From Bacteroidales bacterium (GTDB lineage: Bacteria; Bacteroidota; Bacteroidia; Bacteroidales; UBA932), in contig JAGCVS010000010.1 in assembly GCA_017962235.1 (NCBI GenBank), positions 62,001 to 126,000 on the forward strand: a stretch of 64,000 bases of DNA, written 5' to 3'. A program made the position numbers and the translations under genes. Positions 18,633 to 27,321 of this stretch are shown here, one piece after another (position 1 is the first letter of the stretch; each line of letters opens with the position of its first letter). The notes under the pieces were generated by a model, which saw only the letters and a list, made by a program, of their open reading frames with translations, had not been told where the DNA came from and ran no database searches.

Positions 18633-18872
18633 ATGGAATTACAAGAATTTATACAGAATTTTGCGAATCAGTTTGATGATACTGATGCTGAATTGTTCTC
18701 GCCTTCAACTCTTTTTCGAGACCTGGATGAATGGTCGTCTTTGATAGGCCTGTCTATCATTTTGATGGTGGATGAAGAGTATGGTATAACCATTGGGGCT
18801 GATGATATGAAGAAAGCCCAGACTATTGAGGAGTTGTTCAATGTTGTAAAGTCCAAGGCTAATGGTTTTTAA
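18633..18872 (+). CDS. acyl carrier protein (ACP 1)
   Basis: 79 aa acidic helical protein. The phosphopantetheine site is DEWSSL with Ser36 in the place of the DSL serine, followed by the helix II pattern IILMVDEEYGI and the helix III region MKKAQTIEELFNVV. It differs from housekeeping AcpP and is of the stand-alone kind found in polyketide or polysaccharide loci. It overlaps the downstream SDR by 11 bases, so the two are probably translated together. Confidence 0.88.
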   Translation: MELQEFIQNFANQFDDTDAELFSPSTLFRDLDEWSSLIGLSIILMVDEEYGITIGADDMKKAQTIEELFNVVKSKANGF

Positions 18873-19614
18873 CCCGTACTCATTAGAGGGTAAATCTGTC
18901 CTCATAACAGGCGGCGCAGGGGGTATTGGCAGTGAGGTAGCTAGGGTTTGTGCGAGACTTGGTGCCAGAATTATCTTGACTGACATTCGGGAAGATGCTC
19001 TTAAAGTAGCATTATCTTCACTCAAAGAAGTAGGTGGTAGTAATCATATCGCCATCCATGCGGACTTGACCAATGCAGAGGAATTGAACAACTTAGTTGA
19101 GCAGTTGCCAGAGATTAACGGTTTCGTCTGCAATGCTGGAGTTATGAAGCTTGTATTAACGCAATTTATAACAGAAGACGAACTGAGTCGAATCCAGAAG
19201 ATAAATCTCAACGCCCCAATTCTCCTCACTAGAGCAATGCTGAAAAAGAAAAAGATTAAAAAAGGCGGGTCGATTGTCTTTACAGCTTCGGCAGCCGGCA
19301 TCTACAGGGTATCTGCAGGTAATGCAATATATGCCACTACTAAATGTGGCATTGACGCGTTTATGAGAACAGTCGCACTAGAATATGGACCCAAAGGGAT
19401 TAGGTGCAACAGTGTGAACCCTGGCATGGTTGAAACGGCTTTGATAAGTGGTTTTACTGAAGAACAAAAACAAAAGGAGATGCAAAACTACCCGTTGAGG
19501 CGATTCGCCAAACCGGAAGATATAGCATTGGGCATTGCTTATCTCTTGTCGGATGCCTCCTCATTTGTGACAGGAACCGCGTTGAAGATTGACGGCGGAA
19601 TGACTTTAAGTTAG
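18862..19614 (+). CDS. SDR, FabG-like 3-oxoacyl reductase (1 of cassette A)
   Basis: 250 aa classical SDR. It has the cofactor motif TGGAGGIGSEV, NAGV, the active site TASAAGIYRVSAGNAIYATTK (Ser, Tyr, Lys) and the C-terminal LLSDASSFVTGTALKIDGG typical of FabG-like proteins. It overlaps ACP 1. Probably reduces a 3-oxoacyl-ACP to the hydroxyacyl form. Reduction of a sugar is an alternative, but the ACP and KAS III neighbours favour acyl chemistry. Confidence 0.88.
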   Translation: MVFNPYSLEGKSVLITGGAGGIGSEVARVCARLGARIILTDIREDALKVALSSLKEVGGSNHIAIHADLTNAEELNNLVEQLPEINGFVCNAGVMKLVLTQFITEDELSRIQKINLNAPILLTRAMLKKKKIKKGGSIVFTASAAGIYRVSAGNAIYATTKCGIDAFMRTVALEYGPKGIRCNSVNPGMVETALISGFTEEQKQKEMQNYPLRRFAKPEDIALGIAYLLSDASSFVTGTALKIDGGMTLS

Positions 19615-19622
19615 GTTTGATT

Positions 19623-20342
19623 ATGGAATTGTTAGAGAAAAAAGTATGCCTAATCACAGGCGCCGGCCGTGGTATAGGTAAAGTGATTGCAGAACAATTC
19701 ATTGCAGACGGTGCGATTGTTTATGTGAATGACTTGCAAAAGCCTGAAATAAAAGGTGCTAAGCCTATATGTTTTGATGTTACCGATTCTTCTGCTCTCA
19801 AAGATGGTTTGATGCAGATTTATAAAGGAGAAGGACGGATAGATTGTGTTGTCAACAACGCTGCAATTATCCAGAATCAGAAACTGGGTATGGTGACCAG
19901 GCAACTACTTGAGAAGATGTATGCTGTGAATGTGTTTGCTGTCATTGATATGATTCAGATTGCATCTCGATTGATGGCCCGTACGGGCGGCGGTTGTTTT
20001 GTGAATATGGCTTCTGTGACTGGCGTGGTTGGATCTCCAGGACAAGTGGCTTATTCTTCTACTAAAGGAGCGGTAATTACCATTACAAAATCCGCAGCCA
20101 AGGAGTTGGCTCCTATGAATATCCGCGTAAATGCAGTGGCTCCTGGTATTGTTAGGACAGAGCGCTTTGAAGAACTATATGAGGCAACGGGTGATAAAAT
20201 CAACGAGCGTATAGGTAAGATTGCCCTTGGAAGACTGGGAACACCCCAAGATATCGCCAATGCAGTGGCATTTCTGGCCTCGGATAGAGCATCCTATATT
20301 AGCGGCCAAATACTTGGAGTTGACGGTTGCGCAACGATTTAG
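19623..20342 (+). CDS. SDR, FabG-like 3-oxoacyl reductase (2 of cassette A)
   Basis: About 240 aa classical SDR starting at the ATG at 19623 (a TTG 6 bases earlier is also in frame). Motifs: TGAGRGIGKVIAEQF, NNAAI, the catalytic region MASVTGVVGSPGQVAYSSTK and FLASDRASYISGQILGVDG at the end. It sits 8 bases after a sister SDR, from which it differs throughout, so the pair is not a recent duplication. Two ketoreductases could act on successive keto groups or give opposite stereochemistry. Confidence 0.88.
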   Translation: MELLEKKVCLITGAGRGIGKVIAEQFIADGAIVYVNDLQKPEIKGAKPICFDVTDSSALKDGLMQIYKGEGRIDCVVNNAAIIQNQKLGMVTRQLLEKMYAVNVFAVIDMIQIASRLMARTGGGCFVNMASVTGVVGSPGQVAYSSTKGAVITITKSAAKELAPMNIRVNAVAPGIVRTERFEELYEATGDKINERIGKIALGRLGTPQDIANAVAFLASDRASYISGQILGVDGCATI

Positions 20343-20352
20343 TGGACAACTG

Positions 20353-21726
20353 ATGTTTTTAGATTTAGACAGAAAAGAACGGCATCTGATAGCGGCAACT
20401 GATGACAGTGGGCGCTCCATAACCTACGGGTACATTTGTGATTTCTCGGAAGAATTTGCGAAGTATTTACCCCAAAGAACGTTGATTTTTATTCTTGCGG
20501 AAAACAGTATAGGTTCATTATTGGGTTATACTGCTGCATTAAGTAATCGTATCGTGCCGTTAATCCTTAGCGCAAACACTGAAGAAGGATTGTTCAGATC
20601 CCTATATGATTTGTACAAACCCGAGTACCTGTGGGTGCCTGAAACTAAGGCGGATGGTAAGGAAGTAATCTTCTCTGCGTGGCGTTATTGTTTGGTGGCC
20701 ACTGGGCACCAGTCACCACAGATGTATGAAGAACTAGCGTTGTTGCTGCCCACCAGTGGTTCAACGGGTAGTCCAAAACTGGTCCGCCACAGTTACCGCA
20801 ACATAGAAGCAAACGCTGATAATGTTCGTAGACTGTTCAAGTTGAACGGTACGGAGAAAGCAATGGCAATCCTGCCCATGCATTACACCATGGGCCTATC
20901 GGTAATCGCTTCACATTTATTGTCAGGCGCAACTTTGTTGCTTAGTGGACGTTCTTTGCTTGATAAAGGCTTCTGGGCAACACTAAAAGAGGCCACCAGT
21001 TTTACGGGAGTCCCTTACAGCTATGAGATACTAATTAAGATGCGTTTCACTAGCATGGATTTACCGAATCTGAGAGTTATTACTCAAGGTGGTGGTAAGT
21101 TGACAGAGGCTACGTGGAATACATTGGCACAATATGCACATGAAAAGGGCAAGCAGTTTATTGCCACATACGGCCAGAGTGAATGCACGGCACGCATGGC
21201 CTACCTGCCTGCTGAAATGGCATTAGATAAGGTGTGTAGCATTGGTATCGCAGAACCTGGAGGACAGTTGTCTATTATTGATGACAATGGTAATGAGACT
21301 TTCGAAGGCGAAGCGCAGGGCGAGATGGTATACCGTGGAGAGAATGTAACTTTGGGTTATGCCACATGTCGTGAAGACTTGATGAAAGGTGATGGGAATC
21401 ATGGCATTATTCATACAGGTGATTTGGCTAGACGAGATGCAGATGGATGTTACTTCATTATCGGCCGACTAAAACGTTTTCTAAAAATATTCGGTCTGCG
21501 AATAGGTCTGGATGAGGTAGAGCGAATAATAAAGACAGAATACAAAGTTGATTGTTATTGTAAAGGTAATGATGAGAGACTCATAGTCCTTGTGACAAAC
21601 CCCAAATTGCAGGACGTGTTGCCCGCTTTCATTGAAGAAAAGACACACCTGTTCCATCAGAGGATTGAGATACAGGTTGTGAACGAGATAATAAGAAACG
21701 AAGCCGGAAAGGTGATAAACCAGTAG
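20353..21726 (+). CDS. AMP-forming acyl-CoA/acyl-ACP synthetase
   Basis: 457 aa ANL-superfamily adenylating enzyme. I place the start at ATG 20353, 10 bases after the SDR stop, since the longer open frame only reads through the end of that gene. The phosphate-binding loop LLPTSGSTGSPKLVRH, ATYGQSE (A5), HTGDLARRDADG (A7), GRLKRFLKIFGLRIGLDEVE (A8 hinge) and a C-terminal NEAGKV lysine are all visible. It is shorter than typical acyl-CoA synthetases, with a reduced N-terminal domain. Likely role: load a carboxylic acid starter, or salvage one, onto CoA or the adjacent ACP. Confidence 0.88.
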   Translation: MFLDLDRKERHLIAATDDSGRSITYGYICDFSEEFAKYLPQRTLIFILAENSIGSLLGYTAALSNRIVPLILSANTEEGLFRSLYDLYKPEYLWVPETKADGKEVIFSAWRYCLVATGHQSPQMYEELALLLPTSGSTGSPKLVRHSYRNIEANADNVRRLFKLNGTEKAMAILPMHYTMGLSVIASHLLSGATLLLSGRSLLDKGFWATLKEATSFTGVPYSYEILIKMRFTSMDLPNLRVITQGGGKLTEATWNTLAQYAHEKGKQFIATYGQSECTARMAYLPAEMALDKVCSIGIAEPGGQLSIIDDNGNETFEGEAQGEMVYRGENVTLGYATCREDLMKGDGNHGIIHTGDLARRDADGCYFIIGRLKRFLKIFGLRIGLDEVERIIKTEYKVDCYCKGNDERLIVLVTNPKLQDVLPAFIEEKTHLFHQRIEIQVVNEIIRNEAGKVINQ

Positions 21727-21736
21727 ATTAATAGAT

Positions 21737-21976
21737 ATGACTAATTTGGATAAACTCAACAAGATTTTTTGTGAGGTGTTTTCTGTAGAAGAATCTTCTC
21801 TGAACGGAGATTTTGATAACAATAGTGTTGACGGATGGGATTCTGTTCGTCAGTTGAGCTTGACATCATCAGTCGAGGATGCGTTTGATATTATGCTAGA
21901 TCCTGAAGACATACTTGAATTCACTTCTTACGATAGCGCCAAGAGGATTTTGGCCAAATATGCGATAGAACTATAA
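21737..21976 (+). CDS. acyl carrier protein (ACP 2)
   Basis: 79 aa. The carrier motif is DGWDSVRQLSL with Ser36, followed by VEDAFDIMLDPEDILEFTSY, which matches the helix II to helix III pattern. Its stop overlaps the KAS III start by one base. It is clearly different from ACP 1, so cassette A has two distinct carriers, perhaps one for the starter and one for the extender or product. Confidence 0.87.
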   Translation: MTNLDKLNKIFCEVFSVEESSLNGDFDNNSVDGWDSVRQLSLTSSVEDAFDIMLDPEDILEFTSYDSAKRILAKYAIEL

Positions 21977-23034
21977 TGGCTTGCTGGGAAATCAAGAACG
22001 TCGCCCTTCGTGGCGTAACAGGAACTGTGCCTAATCATGCTGTGAAGACTGCAGAATTTGACATCTTTACTCAAGAGGAAGCAGATATATTTGACAACAC
22101 AGTTGGTATCAAGAATCGTTATCTTGGACCTGACGATCTTTGTGCTTCTGACCTGTGCTACGATGCGGGATTACGTCTTCTCGAAGCATTGGGTTGGGAG
22201 AAAGAGAGTATTGATGTCCTTATCTTTGCTTCGGTAACCGGCGATTACAAAACACCTCCGACATCGGGTATCCTCCAGCATAGGCTTGGATTACCCACTT
22301 CTACTTTTGTATTGGATGTCCCCATGGGTTGTTGTGGTAGTGTATATGCGATTAATGTGGCTGGGAATCTTTTAAGTGCTGGCACAGCTAAACGAGCATT
22401 GTTGTTGGTTGGCGACACGGCGCTCCGTATGGGATCTATGAAAGATAAGAGCCGAGTACCGCTATTTGGTGACTGTGGCACCGCAATGGCTTTGGAATAC
22501 GATACCACTGCTGAGGACATAATTATTGATTTTAATACATTAGGAGAGAAATATCAGGCTTTGATGACTCCTCACGGTGGATTCCGCCATCCCATAACAG
22601 AGGAATCTTACATTGAAGAGTATTTTGGCAACGGGATAATTAGAGCTCCTAAGGATACATTAATTAACGGCATGGATGTGCTGTCCTTTGCAATCTCAAG
22701 ACCTCCAATTAGTATAAAGAATCTGATGGATAAGTATCAACTGAATACTGATAACGTTGATTTCTTTCTCATTCATCAGGCAAACAAACTGATAGTTGAT
22801 AGAATAGTCAAGAAACTGAAATTGCCGTTGGAGAAGGTCCCTTACGATCTTCAGGAGTTTGGAAATCTTGGTGGAGCCTCAATTCCTATGTTGATGACGT
22901 ATAGTTTGTCGAAGGAGCTACAAGAGAGACCGTTGACCTTATTGTGCTCTGCATTTGGCCTTGGTTTAACATGGGGGACGATGGTTTTAAAAACTAACAA
23001 AGTAATAGTCCCTGACTTGGATTATTATGAATAA
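21976..23034 (+). CDS. 3-oxoacyl-ACP synthase III (KAS III, FabH-like)
   Basis: 352 aa thiolase-fold condensing enzyme. The catalytic Cys is C119 in VPMGCCGSVYAIN. The His is in FFLIHQANKLI and the Asn in FGNLGGASIP, so the Cys-His-Asn triad is complete. GIKNRYLG and the C-terminal GLGLTWGTMVLK are also typical. KAS III enzymes condense an acyl-CoA primer with malonyl-ACP. It closes cassette A, and a 162-base gap with no gene follows. The duplicated KAS III at 41945 has the same layout. Confidence 0.9.
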   Translation: MACWEIKNVALRGVTGTVPNHAVKTAEFDIFTQEEADIFDNTVGIKNRYLGPDDLCASDLCYDAGLRLLEALGWEKESIDVLIFASVTGDYKTPPTSGILQHRLGLPTSTFVLDVPMGCCGSVYAINVAGNLLSAGTAKRALLLVGDTALRMGSMKDKSRVPLFGDCGTAMALEYDTTAEDIIIDFNTLGEKYQALMTPHGGFRHPITEESYIEEYFGNGIIRAPKDTLINGMDVLSFAISRPPISIKNLMDKYQLNTDNVDFFLIHQANKLIVDRIVKKLKLPLEKVPYDLQEFGNLGGASIPMLMTYSLSKELQERPLTLLCSAFGLGLTWGTMVLKTNKVIVPDLDYYE

Positions 23035-23196
23035 CACAAGAAAGATGTAAGACGTGATGTATTATCATTCTTTTTCTTTACTGAGAATGCGGTACGTGTG
23101 TTTTGTGGGAATATACCATGTATAACAATCAGAAATGTCTTTTCTGGTTCTTTAAATTAGCGTATTTTTTAGTTTAATCATAGGCAGTATCTTAAA
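23035..23196 (+). other. non-coding gap, possible internal promoter region
   Basis: 162 AT-rich bases with no open frame on either strand that resembles a gene. It is the longest gap in the first 33 kb and separates acyl cassette A from the aldolase/CMP-sugar cassette. An internal promoter is plausible, but I cannot point to a convincing Bacteroidetes -33/-7 pair. Confidence 0.3.
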
Positions 23197-24828
23197 ATGA
23201 GAAATGTAAGAGTATTAGAATGTACGCTTCGCGATGGCGGGCGTGTCATTAATTGCGAATTCCCGGATGATGAGGTTCGTAATATAACTCGTCGTTTGGC
23301 TGATGCAAAACTTGATATTATTGAAGTGGGTTTTCTGAGGGATTCTCGGAAAACAGAGTATAAGGGTAATACAACTTTTTTTACGGATATAGATCAAATT
23401 ACCCCTTTCCTGCATAAGAATGGCCATACTCTATATGTGGCATTCATAGATTTTGGGATGTTCGATTTTTCAACATTGAAACCTTACGATGGAACTTCTA
23501 TTGATGGCATTCGCTTCGGTTTTACTCAAAAAAACTACAAAGAAAAGCGCGATGAAATATTGGAATGTGCCAGAATAGTAAAAGAAAAAGGCTACAAACT
23601 TTTTATCCAGGGAGTAAACTCTATAAGTTATTCAGATAGAGAGTTACTTGAAGTGGTGGATCTTATTAATGAAATCCATCCATATAGTTTCGGGATGGTT
23701 GATACATATGGCGCAATGTATCAAGAAGATGTGGATAGGATTTACGGACTGATAGATAACAACTTAGAGAAAGATATCTGTATAGACTTTCATTCTCATA
23801 ATAACTATCAGCTTTCTTTTGCTTTTGCTATGGAAGTTATTCGTTTGAGCAAAGGTGTTCGTGAGATTATTTTAGATAGCACATTGCTGGGTATGGGTAA
23901 AGGTGCTGGCAATCTAAATACAGAGTTGATTATTGATTACCTTGTCCGTATTCTTCATTATGATTATGACTTTGATGGAATAATGGATATAATTGATGAT
24001 TATATTTATCCTTATGCCGATAAGTTCAAATGGGGTTACTCGATACCGGCGATGTTAGCAGGAGTCTATAAGTCTCACCAGAACAACATTCTCTATTTGA
24101 CTGATAAATTCCGCTTGGCTACAAAGGATATTAAGTATATCATAAGTATGATTGATCCTCAAACAAGACTTAGATATGATTACGATAATCTTCAGAGACT
24201 TTATCAAGAGTATAATCATACTAAGGTGGATGATAGTGAGTCTTTAAAAAAACTGTCGGGAGCATTGAAAGGACACGATATTCTCCTGCTTCTTCCAGGT
24301 AGTTCTATAGTGAAGTATAAACCACAAATTATCCAGGCTATAGAACAAAATGGAATGATGGTAATAATGGTTAACTTTATTGACACGGATTATTTGCGAT
24401 ATAACAGTATGGTATTCTGGGGTAGCACTAAACGATATGAGCGCTTTAAAGATGATCGTTTTAAACTGCAATCGTTTATGACTTCCAATGTAGAATCGGA
24501 TAATGACACAGATTGGGTGTTTAATTATGATTCTTATATAGATCGCACGAAAGAGTATTCTGATAATACTATGCTTATGTTGTTACGTATTCTACATCGT
24601 ATTGGCATAACAACGTACAGTATAGCAGGTTTTGATGGCTTCTCGGATAGTAGTAACAATTATGTTGATAATGGATATAATGAAGAGCGCTTCCGAACCA
24701 GATATGACGTTATTAACAAGGCTATTGCAGACCATTTGAAATGCTTTGCGGAGATGGTAGGTGATGCTTTGAGGGTCCATTTCATATCTCCTAGTATATA
24801 TCAACACATATTGGAAAAAGGACAATGA
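23197..24828 (+). CDS. DRE-TIM (HMGL-like) aldolase fused to a C-terminal Rossmann-like domain
   Basis: 543 aa in two parts. Residues about 5-290 form a DRE-TIM metallolyase: ECTLRDGGRVIN near the N-terminus, IIEVGFLRDS, VDTYGAMYQEDV, the metal-binding HSHNNYQLSFA at about 204-214, and DSTLLGMGKGAGNLNTELI. This resembles 4-hydroxy-2-oxovalerate aldolases and HMG-CoA lyase. Residues about 340-543 begin DILLLLPGSSIVKYKPQI, a beta strand with a phosphate-binding-like GSS turn, and look like a separate nucleotide-binding domain that I cannot name. The phosphatase gene overlaps its stop by 4 bases. I infer an aldol step building a keto-acid sugar; the reaction is not established. Confidence 0.83.
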   Translation: MRNVRVLECTLRDGGRVINCEFPDDEVRNITRRLADAKLDIIEVGFLRDSRKTEYKGNTTFFTDIDQITPFLHKNGHTLYVAFIDFGMFDFSTLKPYDGTSIDGIRFGFTQKNYKEKRDEILECARIVKEKGYKLFIQGVNSISYSDRELLEVVDLINEIHPYSFGMVDTYGAMYQEDVDRIYGLIDNNLEKDICIDFHSHNNYQLSFAFAMEVIRLSKGVREIILDSTLLGMGKGAGNLNTELIIDYLVRILHYDYDFDGIMDIIDDYIYPYADKFKWGYSIPAMLAGVYKSHQNNILYLTDKFRLATKDIKYIISMIDPQTRLRYDYDNLQRLYQEYNHTKVDDSESLKKLSGALKGHDILLLLPGSSIVKYKPQIIQAIEQNGMMVIMVNFIDTDYLRYNSMVFWGSTKRYERFKDDRFKLQSFMTSNVESDNDTDWVFNYDSYIDRTKEYSDNTMLMLLRILHRIGITTYSIAGFDGFSDSSNNYVDNGYNEERFRTRYDVINKAIADHLKCFAEMVGDALRVHFISPSIYQHILEKGQ

Positions 24829-25313
24829 AGATGAAAATACGAATGTTGGTAACCGATGTCGATGGTACCCTCACCGATGGTAAGATTTATATGTCGGCCA
24901 ACGGTGAATTGATGAAAGCGTTCAATATAAAGGATGGCTATGTTTTGATTCATTTGAGAGAATACGGAATAGAACCTGTTATTGTTACCGGTCGATCGTC
25001 TGATATTGTGAGGCAGCGCGCGGAAGAATTGAAGATTATGGAATTACATCAGGGAATAGGAAATAAGAGCGCATTAATAAAGGATATTTGCGGTCGGCAT
25101 TCCATAGAATTATCTCAGGTCGCGTATATTGGAGATGATTTGAATGATTTGGATTGTATAAGTATTTGTGGTCTAACTGCATGTCCGGCTGATGCAATGA
25201 TGATAGTTAAGAAACATGTAGATTACATTTGCGAAGCGAGGGGTGGAGAAGGGGCTGTTAGGGAATTCGTGGATTTCATTTTGCGGCGGAATGGCAATGA
25301 TTGCGAACAATAG
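24825..25313 (+). CDS. KdsC-like HAD phosphatase
   Basis: 162 aa HAD-IIIA protein without cap domain. Motif I is VTDVDGTLTDG (nucleophile and acid Asp), with SANGELMKAFNIKDGYVL in the substrate loop, motif II VTGRSS, and motif IV YIGDDLNDL. KdsC and the equivalent nonulosonate-9-phosphate phosphatases have this length and pattern. Between an aldolase and a CMP-sugar synthetase it would remove the phosphate from the newly made keto-sugar acid. Confidence 0.9.
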   Translation: MKMKIRMLVTDVDGTLTDGKIYMSANGELMKAFNIKDGYVLIHLREYGIEPVIVTGRSSDIVRQRAEELKIMELHQGIGNKSALIKDICGRHSIELSQVAYIGDDLNDLDCISICGLTACPADAMMIVKKHVDYICEARGGEGAVREFVDFILRRNGNDCEQ

Positions 25314-25349
25314 AGGAAACATTTTTATAATTCTTTAATAAGTGGTTTT

Positions 25350-26030
25350 ATGATTAACAACAAAGAAGTTACAGCTATCATAGTTGCACGTAAAGGATCA
25401 GTGAGAGTCCCCTCAAAGAATTTACTGCCTCTTGGAGGAGATACTTTAATCTCCAGAAAGATAAAGCAATTAATGGGAGCCAAATTGATTGATAGGGTTG
25501 TATTTGGCTCGGATTCAGATGAAATGTTGCAGCATGCTGAAAAATATGGCGCTGAATGTATTCGCAGGCCAGACTATTATTGTGATGAAAAGCAGGCCTC
25601 TGCCAATGATATGATTCGCAATATGATGGATTTAGTAAAAACTGATGTTGTGGTTTGGGCACACTGTACAAATCCGTTGCTTTCTTCTGGTACGTACGAT
25701 AATGCCATATCGACTTACGCAAAGGGTTTGGAAGATGGATATGACAGCCTGTTGTCTGTTGTTGAGTTACGGGAGCATTTGTGGGGAGAGGATAAAAAGC
25801 CGCTTAATTACAATCCGTATCAAGCAAGGCATGTCCCTGCTCGCGAGTTGCCACCATACTACATGCAGGATGGAGGGATTTTTATACAGTCGTATGCTCA
25901 AATGAAAAGTAACAGTTATTTCTTTGGAAAGAAGCCGCAATTATTTTTGATTCCAAGTGATGAGTTCCTTGATATCAATAATCTTCGAGACTATATATTG
26001 GCGAAGGCAATCATAGAGAATTTTAAATAA
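25350..26030 (+). CDS. CMP-sugar (acylneuraminate-type) cytidylyltransferase
   Basis: 226 aa NeuA-like nucleotidyltransferase. The CTP loop is IIVARKGSVRVPSKNLLPL, followed by LISRKI, FGSDSDEMLQHAEKYGAECIRRP and a C-terminal DEFLDINNLRDYILA carrying the metal-binding acidic residues. It activates a 2-keto-3-deoxy acid or nonulosonate with CMP. No NeuB-type synthase is found in the window, so the sugar is likely made by the aldolase two genes upstream. The gap to the HAD gene is 36 bases. Confidence 0.88.
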   Translation: MINNKEVTAIIVARKGSVRVPSKNLLPLGGDTLISRKIKQLMGAKLIDRVVFGSDSDEMLQHAEKYGAECIRRPDYYCDEKQASANDMIRNMMDLVKTDVVVWAHCTNPLLSSGTYDNAISTYAKGLEDGYDSLLSVVELREHLWGEDKKPLNYNPYQARHVPARELPPYYMQDGGIFIQSYAQMKSNSYFFGKKPQLFLIPSDEFLDINNLRDYILAKAIIENFK

Positions 26031-26057
26031 ACGAAGCCTCTTAATAGTCTTGATTTG

Positions 26058-27275
26058 ATGATAAAGGTTGTTACCATGATTCCTTCTGCTCTGACAGAGC
26101 GGTGGCAAGGAATGTTCTGTATGGACGCATTGGCTACTCAATTTGATTTTGAGTATTGGGACTGTTCTGATATCTGTTGTCCGGCATTTGAGTCTTCTGG
26201 TTCCTTGAATCGCAATTATGTAAGGAAGATATGCACTTTTAGAGAAATGGAGGATAATCTGAGAAGGTTGCCTAAAGACACAGTAGTCTTTTCCCATATA
26301 CACTTGGAAGGGTACAACTACAAGTTGCATAAATTAATATCAAGCTATATAAATAACAGAGTTTATATTGATTTCTGGGCTAACAGAATCACAACCTTTA
26401 TTGCTGACGAAGAACGAAAAGATACCAAAGAGACAAAGCAATTAATAGGTAATAGAGTTGAGTCAATTCTGAAAAAGATAAGGCCTCTATATTATTTTGT
26501 CAAGTATCTTGAATATGGAGGCGGAAGTGAATTTGTCGCTTTTAGAGATGAAGACAAGAAGCTACGTCGTTATTATAAAGCGGTTCCTTTGTACAAACGC
26601 TTTTTAGTGACGGTTAAACCCAAAAGGAGGTATTCTATTAATCACCCGGATTATGAAAAGTATCTTACTATATGTCAGAGCAAAAACGAGCCTTTAGTTG
26701 ACGGTAAATATGTCGTCTTTCTGGATCAGTGTTTCCCAACGCACCCGTCTTTACGCACAGAGAATCCGAATGTAAATTTTAATATGTTGGCAGGGCCATA
26801 CTATGACTCGATGAATAGATTGTTCAGTATGATTGAGGAACGATATGGTTGTGAGGTTGTAATAGCTGGCCATCCCATTGCCAATTATGAGAACAACCCT
26901 TTTGACGGCAGAAGAATAATCTATTTCAAGTCGGCCGAACTTGTCTCAAACGCAATGGCTGTGCTTCTCCATTGCAGCTTTAGTGTTTCTTTCCCGATTC
27001 TGTTTGACAAGCCCTTTTGTATTCTTTCCAATTCTGCTATTAATAATGCCACCGAAGTTCGGGCAAATATTGAGAGGTTCAGCAAAGTGTTTAGAAAACA
27101 AATAGTAGATACTGATAAAGCCAATAATGTTGAGGGGATATTCCTTACTCTAGATTCAAAAATCAGGGGAGACTATATTGATATGTTTTTTGATACAACA
27201 GTAAAAGAGAAGAACTGCGATATACTTGCCAAGCATATCAGGAGCATACATCAAGAAATCGAAAGAGGTTGTTAA
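26058..27275 (+). CDS. unrecognised protein, candidate CMP-sugar transferase
   Basis: 405 aa with no family I can name with confidence. ATG 26058 is preferred over the TTG 3 bases before it. No signal peptide or membrane segment. The C-terminal half has features seen in bacterial sialyltransferases and KpsS-like GT-B enzymes: a strand ending in VVIAGHPIANY (HP motif, about residues 270-280), then AVLLHCSFSVSFPILFDKPF, where a Ser-rich turn before a proline-containing helix is typical for binding the donor phosphate. It directly follows the CMP-sugar synthetase, which fits use of that donor. The assignment is inference from position and short motifs only. Confidence 0.55.
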   Translation: MIKVVTMIPSALTERWQGMFCMDALATQFDFEYWDCSDICCPAFESSGSLNRNYVRKICTFREMEDNLRRLPKDTVVFSHIHLEGYNYKLHKLISSYINNRVYIDFWANRITTFIADEERKDTKETKQLIGNRVESILKKIRPLYYFVKYLEYGGGSEFVAFRDEDKKLRRYYKAVPLYKRFLVTVKPKRRYSINHPDYEKYLTICQSKNEPLVDGKYVVFLDQCFPTHPSLRTENPNVNFNMLAGPYYDSMNRLFSMIEERYGCEVVIAGHPIANYENNPFDGRRIIYFKSAELVSNAMAVLLHCSFSVSFPILFDKPFCILSNSAINNATEVRANIERFSKVFRKQIVDTDKANNVEGIFLTLDSKIRGDYIDMFFDTTVKEKNCDILAKHIRSIHQEIERGC

Positions 27276-27321
27276 TTGAATTATTTAGTACAGGTTGATA
27301 GTGAGTAGTATACTCTCTCTT

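Noticed and set aside
20221-20352. Longer N-terminus for the AMP-forming ligase
   Set aside because: The 44 extra residues come from reading the end of the upstream SDR in another frame; ATG 20353 follows that stop and begins the conserved domain.
23197-26030. Standard sialic, legionaminic or pseudaminic acid pathway
   Set aside because: The CMP-synthetase fits, but no NeuB, NeuC or LegF/PseI-type synthase is in the window; the aldolase is of another fold family.
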